NCBI GenBank assembly: GCA_033854175.1
Contig: JAWOKN010000096.1
Location: forward strand, 84,225 to 148,224
DNA: 64,000 nucleotides
Origin: DATKPE01 sp033854175
Lineage (GTDB): Bacteria; Bacteroidota; Ignavibacteria; UBA10030; SZUA-254
Direction: 5' to 3'
This document shows, piece by piece, positions 8,058 to 16,526 of the stretch. The translations under genes and the position numbers were made by a program. Each line of letters begins with the position of its first letter. Position 1 is the stretch's first letter. Under the pieces are notes generated by a model. It worked only from the letters and a program-made list of their open reading frames with translations, was not told where the DNA came from and did no database searches.

Positions 8058-10457
8058 TTAGAGTAAAGTTGCAATACCAAAAGTGAGAAAAAATTGTTGC
8101 GGCTTTGTGAAGCGGTATGTCAGGTCGAGACGGAAAAGATCAAGGACCCGGCTTATACCGAGACCTCCTTCAGAATACCACCCAGGAATGATTCGGGTCG
8201 GACCAGACCATGTTTGTGCGACCGAGGTATGCACAAGAAGTTCAAGATTTTTTTTATAGAGAAATGGGATACCAAGAAGCAGGAACGGGATTGAGCGGAA
8301 ATTGTGTTCAATGTTGAGCATGACGAATCGATCACCCTGAAATTCCCGCGTATCGGATCCCCGCAAGGTACCGAATACCGACAGCCCTGACGCCCGGGCA
8401 TCGGGGGAAAAGGTCCTTTGCGGCGGAGCAGTACCGGATGTTGTTCCCGCTGACAGATTGATGCGGAGCGATGGAGGAAACAATAATTCACCGAGGAACG
8501 TCCTAATATTCCACGTTAGGAGTGCATGGTATTGAGTAAAGTTGTACGCACTATGGTCGATTCCTGGTGCCGTGTGTTCGACGGAAAATTCGACCGCATC
8601 GCGTGATATGAGGTCGATCGGCTCGGGTGGGTCTCCAAAGCGGACATCCCAGCGAAAACCGCGGTAGGCGCCCTCCAGAATCTCCGGGTTCGGGCGATAG
8701 AATGATGAAGGTCGGATCAGGCTGTAGTTTGTTACAACGCTGAGAGAAGACTGATGTTCCATGATATAACTCATCTCCGCTGACACCCAGCGCTGCGGCT
8801 GGAATTGCAGGTAGGTTCTTACTCCGTGTGCCAGATAGTAGTCGCGGTAGTCATTCTTACCCAGGAGGGAGGTGAAGGTAATAATCAACGGTCCGTAATA
8901 TCCCTCATCGGGAAAATGCCGGAGAGCGTTATATGTTTCAGCACCGAACCCGAGTGTGTGAGCTTTGCTACTGTAGAGGGTAATACCAATGTCGTGTTTG
9001 ATGCGGTGGTCGGATAATCCGATCCCCGCGCTTCCGTTGATTTGCACGTGTTGAAAAAGATCTTTAAATGTTTTCGATGCACCGAGATATAACCCTTCGA
9101 CACGGTTGAAATGGATATCCGCGAAATCTGTGATCGCCTCAGTACTATTTCCGGCAAGTGTCGCAAGTGGTCCCTTGGGCTCAAATTGCTTTTCGATGGT
9201 CTGCGAACTATCCAATGTTGCGTACGCCCGCTCTTCCTCACTCGTGAGTGGAACCACTACTGTAGTTTTCCAGAAAGTGGTATCAAATTTTGCTGCTGCT
9301 GAATCTATTGTCAATCGGCGTTTTTGAAATATGGAATCTGGCAATTGGGCATTAATCGTATAATCGTAAATCGAGGATAGGAGATCAATCCCGATATGTG
9401 GAAGAGATATCCCCACAATGCTGACGCTAAATCCTCCGGTAATGTGAATATTCGTCGGCATCCAGAAAATTGAATCGTAGAGGGAAAATTGTTGCTGATA
9501 CCTGACATCAACGTCGGAAAGAAATGGAATGGAGAACACGTCATTCGGCTTGACGTCGACCCCCATGACGGCATAGGTCCCGTTGGCGATCGAGATTGTA
9601 CCCTCCAGGAGGGGTTTGATACGGCTCTTGGGCTTCATCTGGATTTCATAGGTCTCAATATCGTTGATTCTTCTTGTTGCGAGCAATTTATAATCGTAAT
9701 TTTCCAGTGCGTTTGGTGCCGTGGGGCCGACGAAAGTAAATCTCGAGGAATTGTTCCCGGCTCGCACGGAAAATAGATCGATATCGTCATCGTTGAAGTT
9801 TACGATCCGCCTGACTGAGGCAAAATTCTCATTGACGGGGACATTTAGCGTTTGTCGCTTCTGCCGGACAACTTCCCGGAGGGTATCTCCGCGTTTCGCA
9901 TAACCTGTCGTATAAGATTCTGTAATACCGGCTATTGCTGTATCGCGCCGCATGACTTGCCGTGTGTATGCATCAAACTGATATGAAAAGAGTTTATCCA
10001 TCCATTGATGTTTGGTAGCGATCGCCCTACGGATAATCTCCAGGGCAGGGTCTTCCCCTACGACCACCACCTCAGGAATTTTTATCGGGGCGGGTGACAG
10101 CTCAATGTTTCGTGTCAGTTTTTTGTTTACAAATACCGATAATGTGTCTGGTTGATAACCCAGATAACTGAAGAGAAAGACGTGGGCACCGGAATCAACC
10201 GACAAGCTATATTCCCCCAGAGCGTTGGAGATTGTGCCTTTTGAGGTCCCGATCAGACGGATATTGGCTGCTACAAGTGGATCATGAGTTGCTGAATCGA
10301 CAACGACTCCGCGGATGATGAAGGACTGTTGGCTCAGGAGACTCCAAGAGGGAAAAAGCTGAACGAAGAGCAACATGATCATTGTGATCGTTCGATCTAT
10401 CCGGCGGTCGATTGTCGTCCGTTCAATGCGGTAGGTCTGTCTATCACGACTTCGCAT
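8058..10457 (-). CDS. DUF5686 outer-membrane protein with CarboxypepD_reg-like domain
   Basis: Up to 799 residues. After a hydrophobic signal segment (about 26-44) comes a carboxypeptidase-regulatory-like beta-sandwich (about 45-130, with SFIIRGVVVDSATHDPLVAA and VFLFSYLGYQPDTL). DUF5686 sequence and a C-terminal barrel ending in phenylalanine-rich strands follow. This domain order is typical of Bacteroidota/FCB outer-membrane proteins of unknown function, often compared with TonB-system proteins. The first 25 residues are Arg-rich and may be untranslated; an ATG at 10382 would give a cleaner signal peptide. Neither start has a ribosome site. It begins 18 bases after pyrG and is probably cotranscribed. 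Confidence 0.82.
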   Translation of the reverse strand: MRSRDRQTYRIERTTIDRRIDRTITMIMLLFVQLFPSWSLLSQQSFIIRGVVVDSATHDPLVAANIRLIGTSKGTISNALGEYSLSVDSGAHVFLFSYLGYQPDTLSVFVNKKLTRNIELSPAPIKIPEVVVVGEDPALEIIRRAIATKHQWMDKLFSYQFDAYTRQVMRRDTAIAGITESYTTGYAKRGDTLREVVRQKRQTLNVPVNENFASVRRIVNFNDDDIDLFSVRAGNNSSRFTFVGPTAPNALENYDYKLLATRRINDIETYEIQMKPKSRIKPLLEGTISIANGTYAVMGVDVKPNDVFSIPFLSDVDVRYQQQFSLYDSIFWMPTNIHITGGFSVSIVGISLPHIGIDLLSSIYDYTINAQLPDSIFQKRRLTIDSAAAKFDTTFWKTTVVVPLTSEEERAYATLDSSQTIEKQFEPKGPLATLAGNSTEAITDFADIHFNRVEGLYLGASKTFKDLFQHVQINGSAGIGLSDHRIKHDIGITLYSSKAHTLGFGAETYNALRHFPDEGYYGPLIITFTSLLGKNDYRDYYLAHGVRTYLQFQPQRWVSAEMSYIMEHQSSLSVVTNYSLIRPSSFYRPNPEILEGAYRGFRWDVRFGDPPEPIDLISRDAVEFSVEHTAPGIDHSAYNFTQYHALLTWNIRTFLGELLFPPSLRINLSAGTTSGTAPPQRTFSPDARASGLSVFGTLRGSDTREFQGDRFVMLNIEHNFRSIPFLLLGIPFLYKKNLELLVHTSVAQTWSGPTRIIPGWYSEGGLGISRVLDLFRLDLTYRFTKPQQFFLTFGIATLL

Positions 10458-10475
10458 AGTTAACGACGCCGGTTT

Positions 10476-12104
10476 TTACGTCGTGGACGTATATCTGTCC
10501 CTGTATTCGATTGCGGCTTTTACGAAGTCTCTGAAAAGTGGATGGGGATTGACTGCACGTGAGCGTAATTCAGGGTGAAACTGGCCGGCGATAAACCAGG
10601 GATGGCTGGGAAGTTCGATAATTTCCACGAGGTTGTTAGTTGGGCAAATACCGCTGACGACCATTCCATGTTGTTCCAGAATGCCGCGAAACGCGTTATT
10701 GACCTCATAACGGTGGCGATGCCGCTCGTGAACCAGGTCTTTATGATATGCTTTATGTGTCATCGTACCCCTCGCAATTTTACAGGGGTAAGAACCGAGC
10801 CGCATCGTTCCCCCGTAAGCAGTGACTTTTTTCTGTTCGATCATCATATCGATGACATTGGAAGGTGTCTCGCAAAACTCAGTACTGTTGGCATCTTTCA
10901 GGCCGCAGACATTACGGGCATACTCGATGACTGCACACTGCAGGCCCAGGCAGATTCCAAGAAAAGGGATATTGTGTTCGCGTACGTAACGGACAGCGGA
11001 AATTTTTCCCTCAATACCGCGTTCACCGAAACCAGGTGCGACCAGTAACCCGGAGAGCTGTTTCAGGTAAGGCTCAGGGCCCTGTTTTTCGATATCTTCC
11101 GCTCGGATCCACGAAAGGTTGACGGAAACATTGTTTGCAGCACCGGCATGCACGAACGATTCAGCGATGCTTTTATATGCGTCCTGGTGGTCGGTATATT
11201 TTCCACAGATGCCGATACTGACATTGCCGTGTGGATGTTTCAGACGATCGGTGAATTTTTTCCATTCGCGGAGATCCGGCTTTGGGCAGGTGAGGTCAAG
11301 CTTGTCAAGGATAATTTCATCGGCTTCCTGTTTTGCAAACTGGAGAGGTACCTCATAAATGGTTGTTACATCATGCGCGTCGAAGACGGAGTCGACACTG
11401 ACATTCGTAAAGAGAGCGATTTTTTCGCATACCTCTTTGGTCAGAGGGGTTTCCGATCTGCAAATGAGAAGATCGGGCTGAATCCCAATTTCAAGGAGCG
11501 TCTTTACGCTGTGCTGTGTTGGTTTGGTTTTAATCTCACCGGCTGCCTTGATGTACGGGACAAGGGTGACATGGACAGAGATCGCGTTATTTTCACCCTG
11601 CGCAAACATGAACTGCCGCATTGCCTCAAGGAAGGGAAGACTTTCGATATCACCTACCGTACCGCCGATTTCAATAATAACAACATCGTAATCTCCGGTG
11701 TGTCCAAGTATTTCGAACCGGCGTTTGATTTCATCGGTGATATGCGGAATAACCTGGACTGTTGCCCCGAGATAATCGCCACGCCGCTCTTTAGAAATGA
11801 CTTCAAAATAAATCTGACCAGTCGTAGCGTTGTTATTTTTTGTCATATTCACATCGAGAAATCGTTCATAATGGCCGAGATCAAGGTCTGTCTCCGCACC
11901 ATCGTCTGTAACATATACCTCGCCATGTTGGAATGGATTCATTGTTCCGGGATCGACATTGATATACGGGTCGAATTTTTGGATAGTCACCCTGAGACCA
12001 CGCGTTTTTAACAGTAAACCGATCGACGCGGCGGCAATGCCCTTGCCAAGGGAGGATATAACACCACCGGTTATAAAGATATATTTGACTTTATGTTTTG
12101 CCAT
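10476..12104 (-). CDS. pyrG: CTP synthase
   Basis: Makes CTP from UTP, ATP and glutamine. The synthetase domain (about 1-270) starts with FITGGVISSLGKG and holds DPYINVDPGTM and GGTVGDIE. The class I glutaminase domain (about 295-540) has the nucleophile in FLGICLGLQ (Cys385) and the His/Glu pair in FHPEL. At 542 residues it is full length. It is 9 bases from the DUF502 gene and downstream of kdsB, which uses CTP to make CMP-Kdo, so the grouping makes metabolic sense. Confidence 0.97.
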   Translation of the reverse strand: MAKHKVKYIFITGGVISSLGKGIAAASIGLLLKTRGLRVTIQKFDPYINVDPGTMNPFQHGEVYVTDDGAETDLDLGHYERFLDVNMTKNNNATTGQIYFEVISKERRGDYLGATVQVIPHITDEIKRRFEILGHTGDYDVVIIEIGGTVGDIESLPFLEAMRQFMFAQGENNAISVHVTLVPYIKAAGEIKTKPTQHSVKTLLEIGIQPDLLICRSETPLTKEVCEKIALFTNVSVDSVFDAHDVTTIYEVPLQFAKQEADEIILDKLDLTCPKPDLREWKKFTDRLKHPHGNVSIGICGKYTDHQDAYKSIAESFVHAGAANNVSVNLSWIRAEDIEKQGPEPYLKQLSGLLVAPGFGERGIEGKISAVRYVREHNIPFLGICLGLQCAVIEYARNVCGLKDANSTEFCETPSNVIDMMIEQKKVTAYGGTMRLGSYPCKIARGTMTHKAYHKDLVHERHRHRYEVNNAFRGILEQHGMVVSGICPTNNLVEIIELPSHPWFIAGQFHPELRSRAVNPHPLFRDFVKAAIEYRDRYTSTT

Positions 12105-12113
12105 GGATTGTTC

Positions 12114-12746
12114 TCATTTGACGGAGAGATGTTCGGGAGTCACAATTCCGCCAGAAAGAGCGAGTTTGAGCCCCTCTTCGACCGAAATGTCGAGGACACG
12201 GAGATTTTCTCTCGGGGCGAGTATCAGCAAGCCCGATGTCGGATTTGGCGGATTGAGTATATAAACGCTGACAAGTTCCTTCACGGGTGCGGCATTGAGA
12301 AACGTTAATTCGTTCGTAACGAACCCGATTGTCCAAAGGTCCTTGCGAGGATATTCAACGAGGACCACCTGTCGAAACGATTTTCCTTTTTTCCCCGATT
12401 GAAATGCATTGAGGAGATCCTTCATCGCGCTATAAATCGTTCGTGCAAGCGGGATCGAAGAGATGAGCCGTTCGAAGGATTTTAATAACGTCAGACCAAA
12501 AAGATTCCTTGTTTGGAGTCCGATGAGAAGGATAAGGATAAACATGGCAATGAAACCCAGACCGGGGATGTGTCGGGCGAGGATATGATCGAAGATTGGT
12601 GAGATGATGCCGTCGACCGCGTTGAATAAGCCTTGCAGGACCCAGATGGTTATGACGACGGGGACGGTAACAACAAGTCCGCGTCCGAACGTCGTCCGGA
12701 AAAATTGCCACACAGTTATGTGTTCCCGTTCATGATCGTCGTTCAT
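12114..12746 (-). CDS. DUF502 membrane protein
   Basis: 210 residues of the DUF502 family. Two transmembrane helices (about 17-37 and 56-78) are followed by SIPLARTIYSAMKDLLNAF and a soluble C-terminal part with a NPPNPTSG segment, both family hallmarks. The molecular role is not known. The start codon overlaps the kdsB stop as ATGA, so the two are probably translationally coupled; a link to envelope biogenesis is inference from context. Confidence 0.85.
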   Translation of the reverse strand: MNDDHEREHITVWQFFRTTFGRGLVVTVPVVITIWVLQGLFNAVDGIISPIFDHILARHIPGLGFIAMFILILLIGLQTRNLFGLTLLKSFERLISSIPLARTIYSAMKDLLNAFQSGKKGKSFRQVVLVEYPRKDLWTIGFVTNELTFLNAAPVKELVSVYILNPPNPTSGLLILAPRENLRVLDISVEEGLKLALSGGIVTPEHLSVK

Positions 12747-13540
12747 GGTGTACTCCTGATTGATTTGGTCCGTAAAATAGCGCGCACGCGCTCAGCATCC
12801 TCAGGGGTGTCAACCGGCATGCTGTCGAATGTTGTGACACGAGTTTTAACCTTTATTCCGTGCTCCAGCAATCTGAGCTGTTCAAGCTTTTCAGCACGTT
12901 CAAGTTTTGATTCATCCCATCCTGCGAATCTCAGCAGGACTCCGCGCCGGTAGACATAAAGGCCGATATGTTTGTAATATGTGTGGTATAAGTGCCATTG
13001 TTTACTGTTGTGATCGTCCCGGATGTGTGGAATGGGCGAGCGGGAGAAGTAGAGTGCAAAACCATCCTGATCAACCACAACTTTGACAACGTTCGGATTC
13101 AGCAGTTCACTCGCTGAATTCATTTCCCGAACGAGTGTGCTAGCTTGAATCTGTTCGTCGGTGAGCAGCGGTTCGACGGCCTCATTGATCATCGGGGGAG
13201 GGATAAGGGGTTCATCACCCTGGATATTCACAAATATGTCGCCTTCAGGATGCTGAGAGGCTGCAAAAGCGACACGATCGGTGCCCGAGCGTAGCTCGAT
13301 TGGGGTCATCATGGCTTTTCCACCGAACGAAGCGACAGCATCGGCAATTTCCTGGTGGTCAGTTGCGACGATGACCTCGCTGAGAGATGCCGCTTTCGAT
13401 GCCTGCTCATAGACATGCTGGATCATCGGCTTTCCGCAAAGGTCGAGAAGAGGTTTGGCGGGAAGGCGGCTTGATCCATACCGCGCTGGAATAATACCTA
13501 TGACCGATCTGGATTTGCTTTTTTGTTTTTTCTCCACCAT
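12743..13540 (-). CDS. kdsB: 3-deoxy-manno-octulosonate cytidylyltransferase
   Basis: Activates Kdo as CMP-Kdo for LPS inner-core synthesis. The N terminus has IIPARYGSSRLPAKPL, the nucleotide-binding motif of the family. IVATDHQEIADA, SGTDRVA, NIQGDEPLI and YKHIGLYVYRRG follow in the expected order. I chose the ATG at 13540, preceded by AAGGA at seven bases, over an in-frame TTG 18 bases upstream without such a site. It gives about 265 residues. WaaA, the transferase that uses the product, is encoded at 60.7 kb. Confidence 0.94.
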   Translation of the reverse strand: MVEKKQKSKSRSVIGIIPARYGSSRLPAKPLLDLCGKPMIQHVYEQASKAASLSEVIVATDHQEIADAVASFGGKAMMTPIELRSGTDRVAFAASQHPEGDIFVNIQGDEPLIPPPMINEAVEPLLTDEQIQASTLVREMNSASELLNPNVVKVVVDQDGFALYFSRSPIPHIRDDHNSKQWHLYHTYYKHIGLYVYRRGVLLRFAGWDESKLERAEKLEQLRLLEHGIKVKTRVTTFDSMPVDTPEDAERVRAILRTKSIRSTP

Positions 13541-13603
13541 CAGAAAATCCTTGAGCAAATTTTTACCACGTTAAATAGATCTGTCTTGTTTCCCATGTGT
13601 GTA

Positions 13604-14314
13604 TTATTGTGTTTTGTAGTTTTTCGTGATCACACTGTGGACACGATCTCTTAACTCAAGTTCATTCTCCTTACCGTTTTCGCCCGGTGGCTCAATAGGT
13701 TTGTCGATGATAACCGTGACGGTCCCGGGGTTTAGACGGAAAGATCCTTTTTTCAGAATGTTGAAAGTTCCATTAAGAGTGACCGGTACGACGGGGGTGT
13801 GTGCTTTCATGGCGAGGTTGAACGGTCCCCGCTTGAATGGTTGAAGTTTTCCGTCCTTGGTCCTAGTTCCTTCGCCAAACAGGAGGATGGATGCACCGCC
13901 TCCAATTTTGGAAATCGCATCTTCGATACTCCGCATAGCATCAGTTCCCTTTTTCCGATCGATCGGAATATACGTTTTACCGAATTTTAAACCCCAGCCG
14001 AATATGGGTAGATAATGCAATTCTTTTTTATAAATAATACGTATATCGTAAGGAATAGCCGCAAGAACCACCGGAATATCAAAAAGGCTCGCGTGGTTTG
14101 AAACGTAAACATAACTTTGATGCGGATCAAGAAGTGGAAGCCCTTGTACAGCGAGCGTGATCCTCGCGAGTTTCAGTGTCCCGCGGGCATGAAAACGGGC
14201 GAGTTTTTGATATATTCTCCCATTTGTGTCAAACGGTGAGCAGATAATGACGAGCGACGCCGAGATAATGCTGTGCAGAATAATGATGATAAGCCGTATG
14301 GCGGATATGATCAT
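13604..14314 (-). CDS. plsC: 1-acyl-glycerol-3-phosphate acyltransferase (PlsC family)
   Basis: Lysophospholipid acyltransferase that places the second acyl chain on phosphatidic acid. The 236 residues begin with a membrane helix (about 3-25). NHASLFD (about 72-78) is the HxxxxD catalytic motif, GEGTRTKDG (about 146-154) binds glycerol phosphate, and VVPVTLNG follows. It is the most upstream gene of the minus-strand run and sits beside the decayed region. Function within the PlsC family (glycerolipid or another lyso-lipid acceptor) cannot be fixed from sequence alone. Confidence 0.88.
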   Translation of the reverse strand: MIISAIRLIIIILHSIISASLVIICSPFDTNGRIYQKLARFHARGTLKLARITLAVQGLPLLDPHQSYVYVSNHASLFDIPVVLAAIPYDIRIIYKKELHYLPIFGWGLKFGKTYIPIDRKKGTDAMRSIEDAISKIGGGASILLFGEGTRTKDGKLQPFKRGPFNLAMKAHTPVVPVTLNGTFNILKKGSFRLNPGTVTVIIDKPIEPPGENGKENELELRDRVHSVITKNYKTQ

Positions 14315-14577
14315 GGGATGATGGTACGGCAGTTTATTCGGGAATGGCCATTCATCGGATCGTGAAAAGGGTCAGTCGGGGGAGGGAGAGGTACCTCTGC
14401 TTGGTTAAAAAACACATAAGCAAACGTTGGCACCGATGAATCCTCACGAAGAAATGAACTACATCATGGTTTACACAACATACAAAATGTGCGAATGATT
14501 TGCAAAACATCGCTGCCCCGTTTACTTTGCAAATTATGTTCCCCGTGGCATAGCGATACCGATCTCGCTGCTGCTGA
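14315..14577. other. Non-coding upstream region of plsC
   Basis: The region between plsC and the minus-strand decayed locus (14315-15262) is of low coding density. This part holds no reading frame I can support; a 77-codon plus-strand frame from 14489 has atypical composition and no match I recognise. The rest of the interval is covered by the remnant, terminator and short peptide entries below. Confidence 0.5.
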
Positions 14578-14733
14578 TTTCTCAGGTGGACATATCAATC
14601 TGAGCAAAAGCAGGGTCACAACCCGCTCAAATACATTAGTCAGTTTTCGAATGCGGATGTCGATTTATTCGGTGAGGTGGGTAGAACTTTCGCTCGCGAG
14701 AATTTTCTGCCGGATTTCATGAGTATTCCCTAG
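14578..14733 (+). pseudogene. Possible 3' remnant of a plus-strand gene
   Basis: Between an in-frame TGA at 14575 and a TAG at 14731 lie 51 open codons with no start codon until near the end. The translation has protein-like composition, for example ISQFSNADVDLFGEV then GRTFARENFLPDFMSIP at the end. An intrinsic terminator follows 45 bases after the stop. I read it as the tail of a decayed gene; I do not recognise the family, and chance cannot be excluded. Confidence 0.3.
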
Positions 14734-14777
14734 AATAATTCCGGCAATGACATCGGATCTATTTTTCAGCAGTAACA

Positions 14778-14810
14778 AAAAACCCTCTGTGGTCCTCACA
14801 GAGGGTTTTT
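14778..14810. terminator. Bidirectional intrinsic terminator
   Basis: A 14-bp perfect stem (14778-14791 with 14797-14810), a five-base loop, and A and T runs on the two sides. It fits both the plus-strand remnant that stops at 14733 and the minus-strand decayed locus that ends at 14848. No intact gene now uses it. Confidence 0.85.
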
Positions 14811-14847
14811 CTCGTGTTCCCTAATCCACAACTTCCTGCGGTGCTCT

Positions 14848-14979
14848 TTAAGGAGAAATGAAGTCATCATCATCATCCAACGCCGTGCCTGCGCCGTTGG
14901 CACCACAAGCAGGAGGGTAAAAAATTCCACTTCTAATCGATAATCTCCCAAGTTATCAAAGTAGAAGCTTGGTTTTCAT
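14848..14979 (-). pseudogene. Small peptide gene with two consecutive in-frame stops
   Basis: An ATG at 14979 is preceded by TAAGGAGAGT, one of the best ribosome sites in the window. It reads MKTKLLL, then TGA TAA, and in the same frame continues for 34 more codons to a TAA at 14850-14848. The second part includes IFYPPACGANGAG and a run of five Asp followed by FISP. If the stops are mutations, the ancestor was a roughly 43-residue peptide with a charged-hydrophobic start. If not, only a heptapeptide is made. It lies downstream of two other broken genes on the same strand, and an intrinsic terminator follows 38 bases later. Family not recognised. Confidence 0.45.
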
Positions 14980-15262
14980 ACTCTCCTTACCATATATTCA
15001 TTACATTCGGAATTATCTGCGGAAAATTTTATCATAAAATTTTAAAAGGTGAATTTCTCCGATCATAATATGATGAATTCGCGATTCCCTGGGCATGGTA
15101 TCGGACTGTTTTCTCTTATATCTTTCAAGCTCGGGATTTATGAAATGGACATGCCCGAACTTGGAAGAAATTCTCAGGCGGCAGCAATGGGATACGCGAA
15201 GAAAGCTACTCCGGATGAATAACGGAGGATTAAAGTTTAGCGTGGCTCGAGAGGAGGATAGT

Positions 15263-15989
15263 TCATTCCGTAGACGCACTCAATCGATGTCGACCTTTCG
15301 TAACGACACGGACCCATTCAATTCCATTCCAATATTGAATATGATCTCGCAGATTGGAGAGGCAGGTCAGAGTGATGAGCCCCGTCAGCTTACTTTCTTC
15401 AACAAGGTTTTGATGAAACGCGTCGATATTATTATCGGATTTTATCCGGAGCAATTTCAGGATATGATAAAAATAATAATGAAAATCGAAGTGAATCCCG
15501 CCTAAGGATCCGCTTACAACCGTGATCTGGAGGGTTTGTTCATAGGTTTCAGTAATCCGGGCCACGATGCCGTGGGTATGGAAAAGCGTGTCGAGATCTG
15601 AGAGAGGGAGTCGGTTATAATAGAATTCGGCATCTGAGGGCCAAGTAGAAAATTCCTGCACGGTGTGGCTTTCCTGCGGTCGAGGATGCCATCCGGCCGG
15701 AGAACGGCGAGCATTGGGAACTCCTCGTGCGTGATATCTTTTGTGTCGTTCTATCCGCCTGCAAGTAATTCTTCAGCACCTGTGTGGTCGAGATCCCTGA
15801 AGAGCATTGGGCTGAATTGGCCGAAGTGCCAGTATTCATCGAGTGTATTTCCATCAGGGTCCAGCCTGCACAACACCGAAGGTGATCTTCCAAGGCTATT
15901 TCCTACGACAAATATTTCACTCTTGCCGTCAATAACTTTCCGGGTCAGAAGATAAGTAAGGTTGATATACGGACTGTATTCGTCCACTC
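15263..15989 (-). pseudogene. Broken FG-GAP-like (VCBS-type) protein gene
   Basis: Readable pieces in order on the minus strand: KSEIFVVGNSLGRSPSVLCR, LFRDLDHTGAEELLAGG, an in-frame TAG at 15753-15751, then NDTKDITHEEFPMLAVLRPD in the same frame. A shift near 15660 moves to a second frame with EFYYNRLPLSDLDTLFHTHG and a tail ending near 15263. The RDLDHTGAEELLAGG stretch is the calcium-loop pattern of FG-GAP/VCBS beta-propellers. At least one nonsense codon and one frameshift make it a pseudogene. Its 5' end is fused to remains of the preceding gene, so DNA between them is probably lost. Confidence 0.65.
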
Positions 15990-16442
15990 TACCGGCGAGA
16001 TGCACTGTTCGCCGGATCGCTCTGTGACGATGAAGTTTTGCAGAAATTGAACGGAGAGGTTCATATTGCGCAAGATCTTGCTGAGACCGGGATCGGTCTC
16101 ATGATAGATCCGGAATATGCTCTGATTCATGCGGAAAAAAACAAGTCTCCGGAGATGTACGAGGAACTACTCAACGTTCGAACTTTCGGGTGATATTCCA
16201 TTGAAGTAAAGTTTGATCTGCAAAAAAGTGCCCGTGGTATCCCTGTTACATAGATCGGCGATACAATCGAGGACTAAATCTTCCAGCCTTAGTGCAGAGA
16301 AATCACGATACATCTGACCCGTAGACACTTTTTTCCTGAGATAGACGAGAGCGGTTTTTCTGCAAATAAAAGTGAGTTCTCTGCCAGCATTGTCGTCAGG
16401 ATGGGATGAGAAGATACTCTCAAGTATTTTCTTTATCTCCAC
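15990..16442 (-). pseudogene. Truncated, frameshifted gene of unrecognised family
   Basis: The first 91 codons from the ATG at 16442 read as a soluble helical protein (AGRELTFICRKTALVYLRKK, ALRLEDLVLDCIADLCNRD) and end at a stop at 16167. A second frame resumes as NQSIFRIYHETDPGLSKILR and QNFIVTERSGEQCISP down to about 15990, where it runs into the FG-GAP remnant. I read both pieces as one gene with a frameshift and a deleted 3' part. From memory, paired genes of this kind occur in Ignavibacteria-like genomes, but I cannot confirm that or give a function. Confidence 0.5.
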
Positions 16443-16526
16443 GAGGCTTATAATTAATCAAGCGATGCTCCCCCGATTGTTGCAGGTAGTGTAGAAAAGT
16501 GATAAAAAATCAAGGTGATAAAATGC

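Noticed and set aside
11148..12011. 287-codon plus-strand open frame antisense to pyrG
   Set aside because: Wholly opposite a certain CTP synthase gene, no family motifs, composition of a shadow frame.
13541..13558. TTG start for kdsB at 13558
   Set aside because: The ATG at 13540 has AAGGA at proper spacing and gives the usual N terminus; TTG has none.
14953..14958. TGA in the small peptide gene as a selenocysteine codon
   Set aside because: It is followed directly by TAA in the same frame, and no SECIS-like hairpin stands out after it.
15095..15505. 136-codon plus-strand frame in the decayed region
   Set aside because: Antisense to the readable FG-GAP-like remnant over its 3' half, without recognisable motifs or a ribosome site.
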